The notes under the pieces are model-generated. The model did not search any database. It saw only the letters and a list, made by a program, of their open reading frames with translations, and was not told the origin of the DNA. The position numbers were made by a program, and so were the translations under genes. A stretch of 64,000 bases of DNA, taken from Chloranthus sessilifolius (taxonomy: Eukaryota; Streptophyta; Magnoliopsida; Chloranthales; Chloranthaceae). Below, piece after piece: positions 42,043 through 54,100 of this stretch (its first letter is position 1; each line of letters starts with the position of its first letter). Location of the stretch: NCBI GenBank assembly GCA_021018995.1, contig JAJIZI010000023.1, forward strand, positions 186,001-250,000, given 5' to 3'.

Positions 42043-45000
42043 ATGACAGATCAAAGGAAACCTATGGGGTTGATTGAAGATGTTTTGGTAGGAGTAGACA
42101 AGTTTTTCTACCCTGCTGACTTTTTGGTGTTGGACATGGCACCAACCAAAAGTACCACTGCCATCCCTGTCATTCTGGGAAGACCATTCCTGGCTACAGC
42201 TAATGCATGCATTCAATGCAGGTCTGGCATCATGGAGGTGTCTTTTGAAAATATGAAAGTTAAATTGAATGTGTATAATGCTGTTACTCAACCTCAATTC
42301 TCTGCTGAGGAATGTTTCCATGTTGACATCATTGATGAGCTGGTGGAGGAGTCTTTACAAACATTTCTGCAAGGTAAAGACTCCACCACAGAATTTAAAA
42401 ATGATTGGGGATCCACTGAGAAAGAAGGAAAAGGGAGATCAAATTCAACGGGAGTCTGCTTTGTGCAAGGCACTCACCAACAGTCATCAAGTTCTCTCTC
42501 TTGGAGACCTGCTCCTCTCCCTCTTCCACAAGTTACCAAGGTACCTTTGCTGCCCTCTTTTCTCAGCCCACCTGAATTGGAACTCAAACAGCTCCCCAAA
42601 AATCTGAAATATGTGTTTTTGGGAGATCATCAAACACTACCTGTGATTATTTCTTCCTCCCTTACAAAGGAGCAAGAAGAGGAGCTGTTGGTAGTTCTAA
42701 AACAGCACAAGAAAGCAATTGGCTGGACCATTGCTGATTTAGGAGGAATAAACCCAGCTGTATGCATGCATAAGATCCACCTGGAAGAGGATGCCAAGCC
42801 TTCTAGAGAAATGCAAAGAAGGTTGAATCCTCACATGCAAGAAGTGGTAATGAAGGAAGTTGTCAAGCTGCTAGATGCTGGGGTCATTTACCCCATTTCA
42901 GATTCTGCTTGGGTAGCACCCACACAGGTGGTGCCTAAGAAATCTGGCATCACTGTTGTAGCAGCTGAATCTGGTAAACTTATGTCCACCAGACAAACAA
43001 CTGGATGGAGGGTCTGCATAGACTACAGAAAATTAAATACCATGACAAGGAAAGACCATTTCCCCCTCCCCTTCATTGACCAAATCCTTGATAAGCTTGC
43101 AGGCAAAGCTTACTACTGCTTCCTTGATGGGTACTCTGGTTACAACCAGATCCCTGTGTACCCATAGGACCAAGAAAAGACCACCTTCACCTGCCCCTTT
43201 GGCACTTTTGCCTATAGGAGGATGCCCTTTGGTCTTTGCAATGCCCCTGCTACTTTTCAAAGATGCATGTATGCCATCCTTTCTGACATGATTGATCAAT
43301 TCATGGAGATCTTCATGGATGACTTTTCAATTTATGGAGACAGCTTTTCCCAATGCTTACACCACCTCAAGTTGGTGTTGCAAAGATGTGAAGAAACCAA
43401 TTTGGTTCTAAGCTGGCAAAAGAGTCATTTTATGGTCACCCAAGGCATTGTCCTAGGACATGTGGTCTCCCATAAAGGCATAGAGGTGGACCAAGCAAAA
43501 ATTGATCTAATTGCACATTTGCCTCCTCCCAGAACTGTTAAGCAAATCAGAAGTTTCTTAGGGCATGCAGGATTTTATAGGAGGTTCATCAAAGATTTCA
43601 GTAAAATTTCCAAGCCACTCTGTCATTTACTGTGTCAAGATGTTCCTTTTGTGTTTACTAATGAATGCATGACAGCCTTTGAGGTCCTTAAGAAATGTCT
43701 GATTTCAGCTCCCATCTTGCAGTCCCCTGAATATTCAGTGCCCTTTGAGCTGATGTGTGATGCATCAGACTATGCCCTAGGAGCTGTCCTAGGGCAGAGA
43801 AAGGATAAGCTTCCCCATGTCATAGCTTATGCCAGCAGATCCATGATAGATGCCCAGCTCAACTACACAACAACTGAGAAAGAGCTGCTGGCCATTGTGT
43901 TTGCATTGGAAAAATTCAGGCCTTATGTTTTAGGTTCACAAATTGTGGTGTTTACTGACCACTCTGCCCTAAAGTACCTTCTGTCTAAGAAGGATACCAA
44001 GCCCAGATTAATCAGGTGGATCCTCCTATTACAGGAGTTTGATCTACAGATTAAGGATAAGAAAGGAGTGGAGAATGTGGTGGCTGATCACTTATCCAGA
44101 ATTCTCAATACTGAGGATGATAGCTTACCCATTAATGAATCATTTCCTGATGAGCAACTTTTTGCCATCAATACCCACAGTCCTTGGTTTGCAAACATAG
44201 TCAACTTCTTGGCTATTGGACAGATTCCTCAACATTGGAATAGAATGGATAAAGATCTTTTCTTCTCACAAGTTAAACATTTCATTTGGGAAGATCCTTA
44301 TCTATTCAAGAATTGTGCAGACCAAGTGATCAGAAAGTGTGTCCCGGACCATGAATTCCCTGGCATATTGTCAATGTGTCATGAACAGGCCTGTGGAGGC
44401 CATTTCAGTGGCAATAAAACAGCTGCAAAAATTCTGCAGTGTGGTTTCTATTGGCCCACAATCTTTAAAGATGCCTTACAGCACTGTAAATCTTGCCAGA
44501 ACTGCCAAAAACTGGGCAGTATTTCCAAAAGAAACTCAATGCCCCTGCAGCCAATCCTGGTAGTTGAGTTGTTTGATGTTTGGGGCATAGATTTTATGGG
44601 CCCCTTTCCCCCTTCTAATGGAAACAATTTCATCTTGGTAGCTGTGGATTATGTCTCCAAGTGGATTGAGGCCATAGCTACCAAATCCAATGATCACAAA
44701 GTGGTTTTAAGATTCCTCAAAGACCACATTTTTTCCAGATTTGGATTCCCCAGAGCCATCATTAGTGATGGGGGAAGCCACTTTTGCAACAGGCAGTTTG
44801 ACTCTCTATTAAAAAAGTACTCTGTCACTCACAGAGTAGCCACTCCCTATCATCCACAAACCAGTGGACAGGTGGAGATTTCAAATAGAGAGATCAAACA
44901 CATTTTGGAAAAAACTGTGAAGAAGGACAGAAAGGACTGGTCCTTTAAGCTTAATGATGCTTTGTGGGCATACAGAACTGCCTACAAGACTCCTATAGGG

Positions 45001-45474
45001 ATGTCCCCTTTCAGACTGGTTTATGGCAAGGCATGCCATCTACCAGTAGAATTAGAATATAAGGCCTTGTGGGCAATCAAAACTTTTAATATGGATCTAA
45101 CTGTTGCTGGTAACCACAGGAAGCTTCAACTCACTGAACTGGAAGAACTGAGGATGGATGCCTACACTAGCTCCAGATTGTACAAAGAAAAGGTTAAATC
45201 ATTCCATGATAGGAGCCTCATGAGAAAAGAGTTCATACCGGGGTCCAAGGTATGGTTATTCAACTCTAAACTTAAATTCTTTCCTGGCAAATTGAGATCC
45301 AGATGGGAAGGGCCATACACTGTCATCAAGGCCTCCCCCTCAGGAGCTGTGGATATTTCAGATCCCAAGGATGGAAGAATACTCAAGGTAAATGGTCAGA
45401 GGCTCAAACCATGCATTGAAAACACCCAGGAGCCCTTGCTGCCCACCTATCATCATGAATCTCCAAAAATCTGA
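42043..45474 (+). CDS. Unit C pol (RT, RNase H, integrase), one internal TAG
   Basis: One frame to the TGA at 45472, interrupted only by TAG at 43165-43167 inside RT, where element A has CAA. Shown: end of protease ([17 protein letters not shown]); RT with [11 protein letters not shown] before and FMDD (43312-43323) after the stop; RNase H ([28 protein letters not shown]); integrase HHCC with His at 44380 and 44401 and Cys at 44485 and 44494; catalytic D at 44590 (GIDFMGP), D at 44767 (ISDGGSHF) and E at 44875 ([10 protein letters not shown]), i.e. D-58-D-35-E; and a GPY-like module (WEGPYTVIK) near the C-terminus. No chromodomain, as expected for Athila. A single stop in 1,143 codons marks a young copy. 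The 42043 start is not biological: gag-pol is normally one polyprotein. Confidence 0.93.
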
Positions 45475-46300
45475 TGGTAGAAAAGTGTATAATATGTTTG
45501 TACAACATTGTTTTTCTGATTTTTGCTGTTTCTGTCTATTTTTCTTGTACGCATAGTGTAAATACACTTCAAAGTTCAAATCGCAAAGTAAAAAGTACTG
45601 TTCGAAAAGTTCAAAGTTCTATTCGAACTGATTCTGGAGCTGTAATGAACTACTCGAAAAGAACCATGTTCTGTTCGAATAGTTAAAATTTCCTTTTCGA
45701 ATAGAAAATCTGGGGAGAAGTCCTTTGCGAAAAGATCTTTCTGGAGCCAAATCCATTTCGAATAGACATACTGAAGCTCAGTTCTTTGCGAACTACACTT
45801 TCGCAAGATTTTTTTTACCTTTCGAAAGACACTTTTGCTTTTCGAAATAGAGAAAAGGATTCTTTTGGAACTTTTCGAACACTTAAGGGTGCTTTGCGAT
45901 TTCACTTGTTAGTATATTAGGTCATTTTGAAAGTCACTGGATATCTGCAAACACTCTCCCAAGCAAAACCCCTTTTCAAAACCCTAGCTCACCCTCTTCT
46001 CTCACGAGCTCCACACGAATAACCACCATCTATTCTAATCTTCTGCGCTTTTTCTCTTGTCAGAAATCAAAAGGGTAGAGCCCAGCTGCGCGATCTATTC
46101 AAAGCAAAGAAACCCGAACAGAGGAAACCCCTAGATCGCGGGCACACCCAAGAAAGGAGCATCTGGACTAAAGCTGGAGCAGATCTGCTTGAGTTTGCAT
46201 CCCCTTCTCCTTTGCACTCATTTTCTATTTTTAAATTCTTGAGAACCAGCAGTTCTGTTGTGTTTAATGTTATAATTTCTGCTGTCTTTTAGGCATGCTG
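45475..46300 (+). promoter_or_regulatory. Post-pol TTCG motif cluster and leader, unit C
   Basis: 45575-45900 holds more than ten TTCGAATAG, CTTTTCGAAAAG-like and TTTGCGAAAAG motifs. 45893-46230 matches the ORF3 leader of family 1 in outline (GCGA...TAGTATATT, CTCACGAGCT, CCCTAGATC), but no ORF3 follows. Confidence 0.55.
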
Positions 46301-47357
46301 ATTTTTTTTTTTTTTTTACAAAACCAAATACAAAATAAAAGAAAATGAAAACACAAATAGAAAATCTCTGAGTTGTTTCTCATTATTTTCAGCAGTAGTA
46401 AATAAGGGCTCTTGTTGAGCCCGGGCTGATCCAAAACAAGTAAAAAAAAAAAAAAAATTATAAAAACAAAAAAAATATAGACATATATAGATATCTTCCG
46501 GATGGGCTGTTTTTCTCCATTTGCATCCACTTTTCCCATCTGGACCTGCTGAGATCATTTTTCTTTTTTAGGAATCATGTAGGATAATGAGTAGTGGATC
46601 ATAGGCTGTTTTGAATATTCAATGGACCCACTGATTTTATTTTCCTTCGAGATTTCTTCATCATAAATGGGTCTCAGCTGTGTGTGAACCCTGTTTTTAA
46701 TATGTGCTCCCATGCTTCAATTTTTTTTATTATTCATACACATCATCAACAAAGGGGTCAATCTTATGAATCTTGCTTTTCACTGTATTCCTGCTAATCA
46801 TTTTTATAATCACTTAGATTCATAAGTATCTCAGGCTTTTGGGTTTGTTTCTTTGGGCTTAGGATATATCATTTGGCATTAGATTTTCTGTTTTAGGAAT
46901 TTTAGTTTCAAATTCTGTTTTTAGATCGCTGATTTTTTTTTTTCTTTCTTAGGTTAATGTGTCCTCGTTTTACTGATTTTCGTCATTTTTCTGTGAGTAT
47001 AGTTAGTTTATAACTTTGTTTTCTTATTTTGCATTCACAAATTCAGTTTTTGTATCAACACTTTTCTTTTTCTTTTTTAACTTTGTATTCAGTCCCTTAC
47101 CTTGCTTTTACTGTTTCTCTTTTATTAGCATTAGTTTCCTTTCATTTGCATAGTAATCCTTCTATTTGTTAGATTTTATTTAGCAGTTCTAGCATTGTTT
47201 TGTTGATTTTTCTTGCATTTGTATATCATGTTTTCCATTTCCTTGCTCATATTTTCAGTTTTACATTTTTACTTTCTGCTGCATATAGTTTAGATTTTTT
47301 CTGTTCTTAGTCTTTCTTTCTTCTTTTACCCTGCTGCCCCTAGTCTCTCCTTGTCTA
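46301..47357. other. T-rich non-coding block in the place of ORF3, unit C
   Basis: Starts with a run of ~17 T (46302), then a segment that looks like an inverted transcript end: read on the minus strand it runs TTTTATTTTGTATTTGG into a long poly(A). The rest is T-rich without ORFs. The copy in unit D (57127-58179) is nearly identical. About 1 kb in place of the 2.6-kb ORF3 of family 1. The 80-89 codon frames on the minus strand are driven by A/T runs. Confidence 0.55.
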
Positions 47358-47393
47358 GAACATTGAGGACAATGTTCATCTTAGGTTTGGGGG
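47358..47393 (+). promoter_or_regulatory. Perfect 8-bp hairpin next to a polypurine tract, unit C
   Basis: GAACATTG (47358) - AGGA - CAATGTTC (47370-47377), then CATCTT and AGGTTTGGGGG (47383-47393). Athila-type elements commonly carry such a GAGGACAATGTT stretch before their PPT. Here it lies 1.6 kb before the LTR. Confidence 0.7.
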
Positions 47394-48969
47394 TATGGCA
47401 AACAGGTCCTGCCCATGGGATAATTAACATAAGGGCAGCAGAATCACCTAAGTAATTAGGAAATGTATTAATTTACTTAAGAATCATGACAACTAGAAAA
47501 TTTAAAATTCCTTTGCCAAATTTAGACATTCTAAACCTTGCGATATTCTACATTTCCATGATGATTACACCATAAAAACATACTGGTATCAGCACGTAGT
47601 AAGTCAAAAGGAAGAGAAAAAGGTAAAGATATACTTAAAAGCTCAAGGAAAAACCATAACCAGTGAGAATTGAGCCCATATATTTTCCATCTCTGTTGAA
47701 GAGTGACTGAGGCAATTTTTTCTGATTCAAAGGATTGGCTGAGGCATTAGATCCACTAGAAGTTAGGAAACTCCAAATTAAAACAAGTAACAGCACTCAT
47801 GAAACTGAGGAAAAGATCAAGGCCTTCTTTGGACAGCTTGAACCTAACAGAACCAACCAAGAAAAATCTGCCCCTGTTTGTACCCCATTTGAGCTGTAAA
47901 TCCTACAATTCTTCATCAAAAATACTCAAAAGTACTTGAACCTATGGAACCAATTCAGCCTTCCCTCACTCAGAATTCGGGAGGTAAAGGAGAAAGAAAA
48001 AGATGGACCATTTGGGCAACATCAAGAAAATGAAGAGAAAATACCTCAAAAAGCAGGCAATATGGTGGGAGAAAGAAGAGACAAACAATGTAAAAAAGTT
48101 GCAAGCAAAAAGGCAAAAAGGGACCTTATGTTGAAAATGCAAGATCAAAGAAAGAACTGATCACCGTGAATGTGAGAATCTCGAAAAGAAGAAGAAAGAA
48201 GCTAAACTCAAAAAGGTGGAGTCATGAACCATCTCCGCACTTCTGAGTTCTCAAATTCAAACCCCTGTGCAAAGGACCTTTCCTAGAAACAAGACTCCAA
48301 AAGCCATACAAACAAGGCCACATTAAAAGGGCTTGGGATACAAAGTTGAGTGAGCTGTCATGTGGAGATAAGAAGTGACCCAATCTATGGTGAGGAGATG
48401 TCAATGATGCCATTGCCTAAGAATCATGCCTATGCTCATGCTTACAGATCCATTTGGGAGATGTAAGCGCTCTTGAGCTTGAGTGAAAATGAACCCCTCA
48501 ACAAAAACAACGATGAGAGTATACCTGGTGAGTGTTTGGGTTGGAACTTGAGCACCTTAAGTATGACTTATAACCTAATTTTTATCCATAAGATGAGCTT
48601 CTGCTGGCACATTTGTATGATTTTCTATGGTTTGTTCACAGATTGGAAATATTGAAACATTCATGAGGTTTATAAATGTTTAAATTCACTGCAAACAATA
48701 ATCAAATTTTCTTTCATCATTGATTCAAGAGTAACTAAACCTTGATTGCTCATTTGATAATATTGCAATGATGATTAACTGTTTCATGGAGAAGTTTGTG
48801 GGTACCTTCACTGAAAACCCTCGGAGACTTCACTCCTCCTCTAGGGATCACCTAGGGGTTGAAAAGGCTTGTTGCATATGCTAAATGCACTGTGCTTCCT
48901 ACAAAAGTGGCTCTTTACTTTGTTTTTATGTTTCTTTGCTCGGGGACTAGCAAAGCTTAGGTTTAAATG
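47394..48969 (+). other. 3' region of unit C up to the next LTR
   Basis: Homologous in outline to 6556-8167 of element A (AAAGATATAC, CCAGTGAG, and near-identity over the last 180 bp). Two hairpins before the LTR are kept (48820-48858). The tract at the LTR border is GGTTTAAATG, hardly a purine tract. A Lys-rich frame at 47936-48160 is doubtful. Confidence 0.6.
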
Positions 48970-50791
48970 TGATAAGTAGTGAAAAATACCATTTTCACCC
49001 CTAAACATGAGCCTTGAAAGACCCTTGAGAGGACTAAATAAGTGCTTTAGTGTTCATATTGCAGCTAACCAAAAAGCGGTCCAAATCGAAAACCATCCTA
49101 AAATGATCAAAACGACGCATGTCAAGCTCAAAGAGGAGTGAAGAAATAGCCTCGGCAATGGCTAAAAGGTCCTAAAAGAGCAAGAAAAGACACGAAGAAG
49201 AATGGAAGCTAAAGCTCAATTCGCAAAGAACTTCTACTATTCGCAAAGGAAAAAATCAAGTTAAAAGTCAATTTGCAAAGAAGAATGGGAGCCTGAGTTC
49301 AATTCTAAAGAACTTCTACTATTCGAAAGAACCTTGAACTTTGCGAAAAGAAAAACACTCCTCGAATAGAAGAATGACCTTTGCGAAAAGAAGAAAAGTT
49401 TAATTGACAAGCTGAAACCACGAAAAGAGCTTGAGAGCCAAATTACTTTGCGAAAAGACCCTTAAACTCTGCGAAATGGCATCTTTGAGGATTTGACCAC
49501 TTTGAAGGGCATTTCGAAACTGCCCCAATGTAATTAAAAGCCCGAGACATTAAGATTCAAGCACAAACCAAAGGCATATTCCACCCATCGTGAAAACCCA
49601 AAGATGAAATCACTTGGCGGGAACTTCTTGAAGCTCAGACAGACATTTGAATTCCCCAGAATTGATGCTCTAACGCTTTGATTGGTGAACGGATCGAAGC
49701 ATTTTCATTGGCGAAACAGATCTGGATCCCGTGCTCAACTCCATTGGTTGCAATCCGGATCCAGCATTCTGATTGGTCAACTCATTTGGCGAGGATAGAG
49801 GGAAAGCTATAAATTGAGAAGACATTTGCCCAATTGGGTATCCAGATTTTAGAGTTTTCATCTCTGTTTCCCTCATTCCGGTCAGATAGCTTATCTGAAC
49901 CCCCTGTAATCCCTTCTTGTAGTTTACCTTTGAGAGCCATTGTGAGTGATTTGTACTTCCAAGTTCGGATTCAAGACTGTAAGTCTGAGGGCTCTCTAAG
50001 AAGCCGTGCTCTGTAATTGTAATTTTGGATTTTAAAAGGTTGTCAGATTTGTGTCTTCTCCATTGGAGTCATGTGGAGGGTTCTGAATGTTCACCTTAGT
50101 GCATTAGACTTCTTTAGATTCACTCATCCGCATGCAACTTCCCTTAATTCATCGCCCCTGTGCGAATTAGCGTTGGTAACCTAATTCTAGCAGCATTCTG
50201 ATGATGTTCATGTTACGAACTAAAGAATAGGCCACGACTATTGGGATGATCTGTGACCATTTAAGTGGACAGATCACACCATAAGTCTAAACCTATTCCT
50301 TAATTCGGATTTATTTCTCTTACATCATCTTTGGTAGCCGGATGAAGATTGAATCTGCTCTGTTGAACTCTGATTCTCCATTAAAATTCGAGGCTAAAGT
50401 ACATGAAGCTATTATTTACGCATTTGTCTTATTTTAAACATCTCCCCAACTCGGATCTGGATCATGTAGTTAGTTCTTTTCTTTATTTGCTTATAGTTAA
50501 ATGTGACACAATCCAACACTCTCTTTTATCTATTCTTTATTTTAGATAATTTTAGTGCCAGATCTGGTAGCAGATCTGGAGGTTTATCTCTCATTTAGAC
50601 AAACTTCTCGTGGACGATCTTGAAATACTTACTTTTAAAACTTGCTACAATTGGCCCGATCTTGCGGGCCATGTTAGCCCAATGTCTTGATATCCCTTTC
50701 ATAAGTTAACATCCATATAACCTAGCATTCTTCAATTCTTTAATTTTTGATTCATAATGCACATATTTATGGCACACTTGGAGCGACAACA
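48970..50791 (+). repeat. LTR shared by units C and D (1,822 bp)
   Basis: TGATAAGTAGTG ... GCGACAACA. Serves as 3' LTR of C and 5' LTR of D. Motif cluster 49216-49490, TATAAATTG near 49808. Many CTG/CAG-type gaps versus the LTR at 37779. Confidence 0.88.
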
Positions 50792-50798
50792 AGTTTTT

Positions 50799-50818
50799 TG
50801 GCGCCCATTTGCTTAGAA
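50799..50818 (+). promoter_or_regulatory. Altered primer binding site of unit D
   Basis: TGGCGCC is intact, but the following GTTGCCGGGG is replaced by CATTTGCTTA before AAGTTTG resumes. As written it could pair with only seven bases of tRNA-Asp. Confidence 0.6.
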
Positions 50819-51178
50819 GTTTGTTCTAAAATAGATAAACCTATGTTTATTTTCATTTATTTTAATTTTTGCTTTAAACACACTTTGCATTCCAAGTGCT
50901 TGATTAAATGTCTGACATTTGTATAGAAAACACTTTTTTTCTTGCGAAATTTTATTTTTTTTATTTTACGAGTTTTTATTCTTTGCCTTCTAGTTATTTG
51001 AATAAATCTGCTGCCACTCTTTTGTCTTTTGTCAAATTTGGGCGTGCTTTGAGTTTTCATTTATTTTCATTTATTTATCAGTCATTTATTAATTTTTATT
51101 TTTTATTGTCTGGTACAAATGTAAAAGAAAGGAAAGTTCTTAAGATACAGCAGTTTCATCCTTCTCTCTGAGTTCATT

Positions 51179-54100
51179 TTCTATGTTTTAAATTCTTGAG
51201 AACCTCAATCTGAGATTCTCCGTTAAATTCGTTTGATTGAAAGACTCCTAAAACATCATCCACAGGACATCTGCTGAAAAAAAAATGTAGATTGTTAAGA
51301 GACTACTTTTGCCTAGCTTATAATTCTCATTCCCATTTTGCATTCAATTTCCCGGAGAAATTATGAAATTAAGTCCTCCACCATCCAAATGTTGCCTTCA
51401 TTCCATGGATTGAGTAAGGAAGACCCTTACAAACACATTGATGAATTTCGCAACATTTAACATAAAAGCTAGAGCATGGTTATCTATGTGGAATGATTTG
51501 CAATGTCAATTTTGTCAAAATATTTCCCAATGACTAAAACCAAACCGAGACAAAGCATCATCTCTTTCTCCCAAAACTCAAGCTGAAACTTTCCATGAAG
51601 CATGGGAAAGGTTTAAAGAAGCTATTAGGCAATGCCCTCACCATCAAATTCCTAAATGGCGGTGGTTCAAAGCTTCTATCAAGGAACCGATCGGAAGGGC
51701 AAGAACATGGTGGATGCCTCTTGTGGAGGTACCTACTTGAAAAGCAGTTGAAGAGGTTTGGGACCTCTTTGAGGTGATTGGAGAAAATTCAACCCAGAAT
51801 CTCGCCAAGGGACACCGAGAATCCATTAGGATGAATAATCCCCAATTCACAAGAGGAAAGTTTATGAAGTCAATGAGGGAAAGGAAAGTGGATAATTTGA
51901 CCACAAAATTTGATAGGTGATGGACTCATTTAAAGCTCCAAATGGGTCAAGAGTAGAGGAGGCATGTCCGATATGCCATCCCCCACTCATTCCATTGATC
52001 AATGTCATGCATCACAATTTCGGAACTCATGATGGAACAAGCTCATGCAGCTCGATCTTATGGATGATGCAATCGAATGACTACCCATGGAGATCTCATC
52101 CTAATCTCGAGGTGGAATCGAAATTACCAGCAACGAGCATTCAAAATCAATTACCTTTCAAACACTGCTCACCATATTCAGAATTTTTATAATAAATCAA
52201 ATTTTTATGACCTAACCAACAACAAGCCATGCCGTGATGCACCAGCCCCGCCTTCCTAGATCCACGACCTTTGAAGAAGCGGTCTTGAGTTCACTTAAAA
52301 TCTTGGAACTGTGAACCTTCACGATCGAGCATTAAAAAATTGAAGAAACTCTGGTAACTCTCAAATTCATTGGCTAAAGAGAAGAGGGTAAACTACCCGA
52401 TCAACTGAACAATCCTAAGGGACAGTTCATGGTTGGAGAATCCTCAAATGGCCATGAGGAAATCAAAGCATGACTACTTTGAGAAGTGGAAGAATAATAA
52501 ACAACACAAGGTAGTGAAGAGGAAAAAGATGAAGAACAAGTGCAGGAACAACAAATTTGGATAGCAATATGGTCATTGATTTACATCGAAAATTCAAAAA
52601 ATGAAAACAGAAAAATAACAAAATTGTTGAAAAAGATGAGGAGGAGAAATTTGTTCCTCACCTCCCATTTCCCCATGCAATGAAGTCAGTTTCTCCTTTT
52701 GACAAAGGAAACACAAAATTGAGGAAATGATGGAGACATTCAAGCAAGTTAAAATTAATCTACCTCTGCTTGATGCAATCAAAGGTCCTCGCTATGCAAA
52801 ATTTCTCAAAGAGGTGCACCCACAAAAGGCAATCTAGGATACATTTATCCAAGAAGGCCTTTCTTTGTGGAGAAAATCAACCAAGTGCTATCAAATGCAA
52901 CACCACCTAAGATGCAAGACCCCTGAATCCCCACAATCCCTCATCATTGGGGAGCACACCATTGAGAAAGCCTTGCTAGATCCGGTGCTAGTGTCAACTG
53001 CTTCCCTATTCCTCTATGAGAAGCTAGGTTTGGGAGAATTGAAACCCACTCAAGTGGTGTTACAAATGAATGACAGATCCGAAAGGAAACCTATGGGGTT
53101 GATTGAAGATGTTTTGGTAGGAGTAGACAAGTTTTTCTACCTGTGACTTTTTGGTGTTGGACATGGAACCAACCAAAAGTACCACCGCCATCCCTCATTA
53201 TTCGGGAAGACCATTCTGCTACTAATGCATGCATTCAATGCAGTCCGCATCATGGAGGTGTCTTTTGGAAATATGAAAGTTAAATTGAATATGTATAATC
53301 AGTTACTCAACCTCAATTCTCTGAGGAATGTTTCCATGTTGACATCATTGATGAGTCGGTGGAGGAGTCTTTACAAACATTTACGCAAGGTAAAGACTCC
53401 ACCACGTAATTTAAAATGATTGGGATCCACCGAGAAAGAAGGAAAAGGGAGATCAAATTCAAGAGTCTGCTTTGTGCAAGGCACTCACCAATCATCAAGT
53501 TCTCTCTCTTGAGACCGCTCCTCTCCCTCTTCCACAAGTTACCAAGGTACCTTTGTGCCTCTTTTCTCAAATTTCAAAATTGGAACTCAAAACTCCCCAA
53601 AAATCTGAAATATGTGTTTTGGGAGATCATCAAACACTACTGTGATTATTTCTTCCTCCCTTACAAAGGAGCAAGAAGAGGAGCATGGTAGTTCTAAAAT
53701 GAAAGACAAGAAAGCAATTTGGACCATTGCTTTGATTTAGGAGGAATAAACCCCGTATGCATGCATAAGATCCACTCGGAAGAGGATGCCAAGCCTTCTA
53801 GAGAAATGCAAAGAAGGTTGAATCCTCACATGCAAGAAGTGGTAATGAAGGAAGTTGTCAAGTCGCTAGATGGGTCATTTACCCCATTTATTCTCTAGCA
53901 CCCACAGGTGGTGCCTAAGAAATGCATCATCATGTAGCTGAATCTGTAAACTTATGTCCACCAGGACAAACAATGGATGGAGGGTCTATAGACTACGAAA
54001 ATTAAATACCATGACAAGGAAAGACCATTTCCCCTCCCTTCATTGACCAAATCCTTGATAAGCTTGCAGCAAAGCTTACTATCGCTTCCTTGATGGGTAC

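Noticed and set aside
46270..46558. Minus-strand ORFs of 80-89 codons in the T-rich block (also 57141-57350)
   Set aside because: They are built from poly(A/T) runs encoding Phe or Lys strings, with different reading in each frame and no motif.
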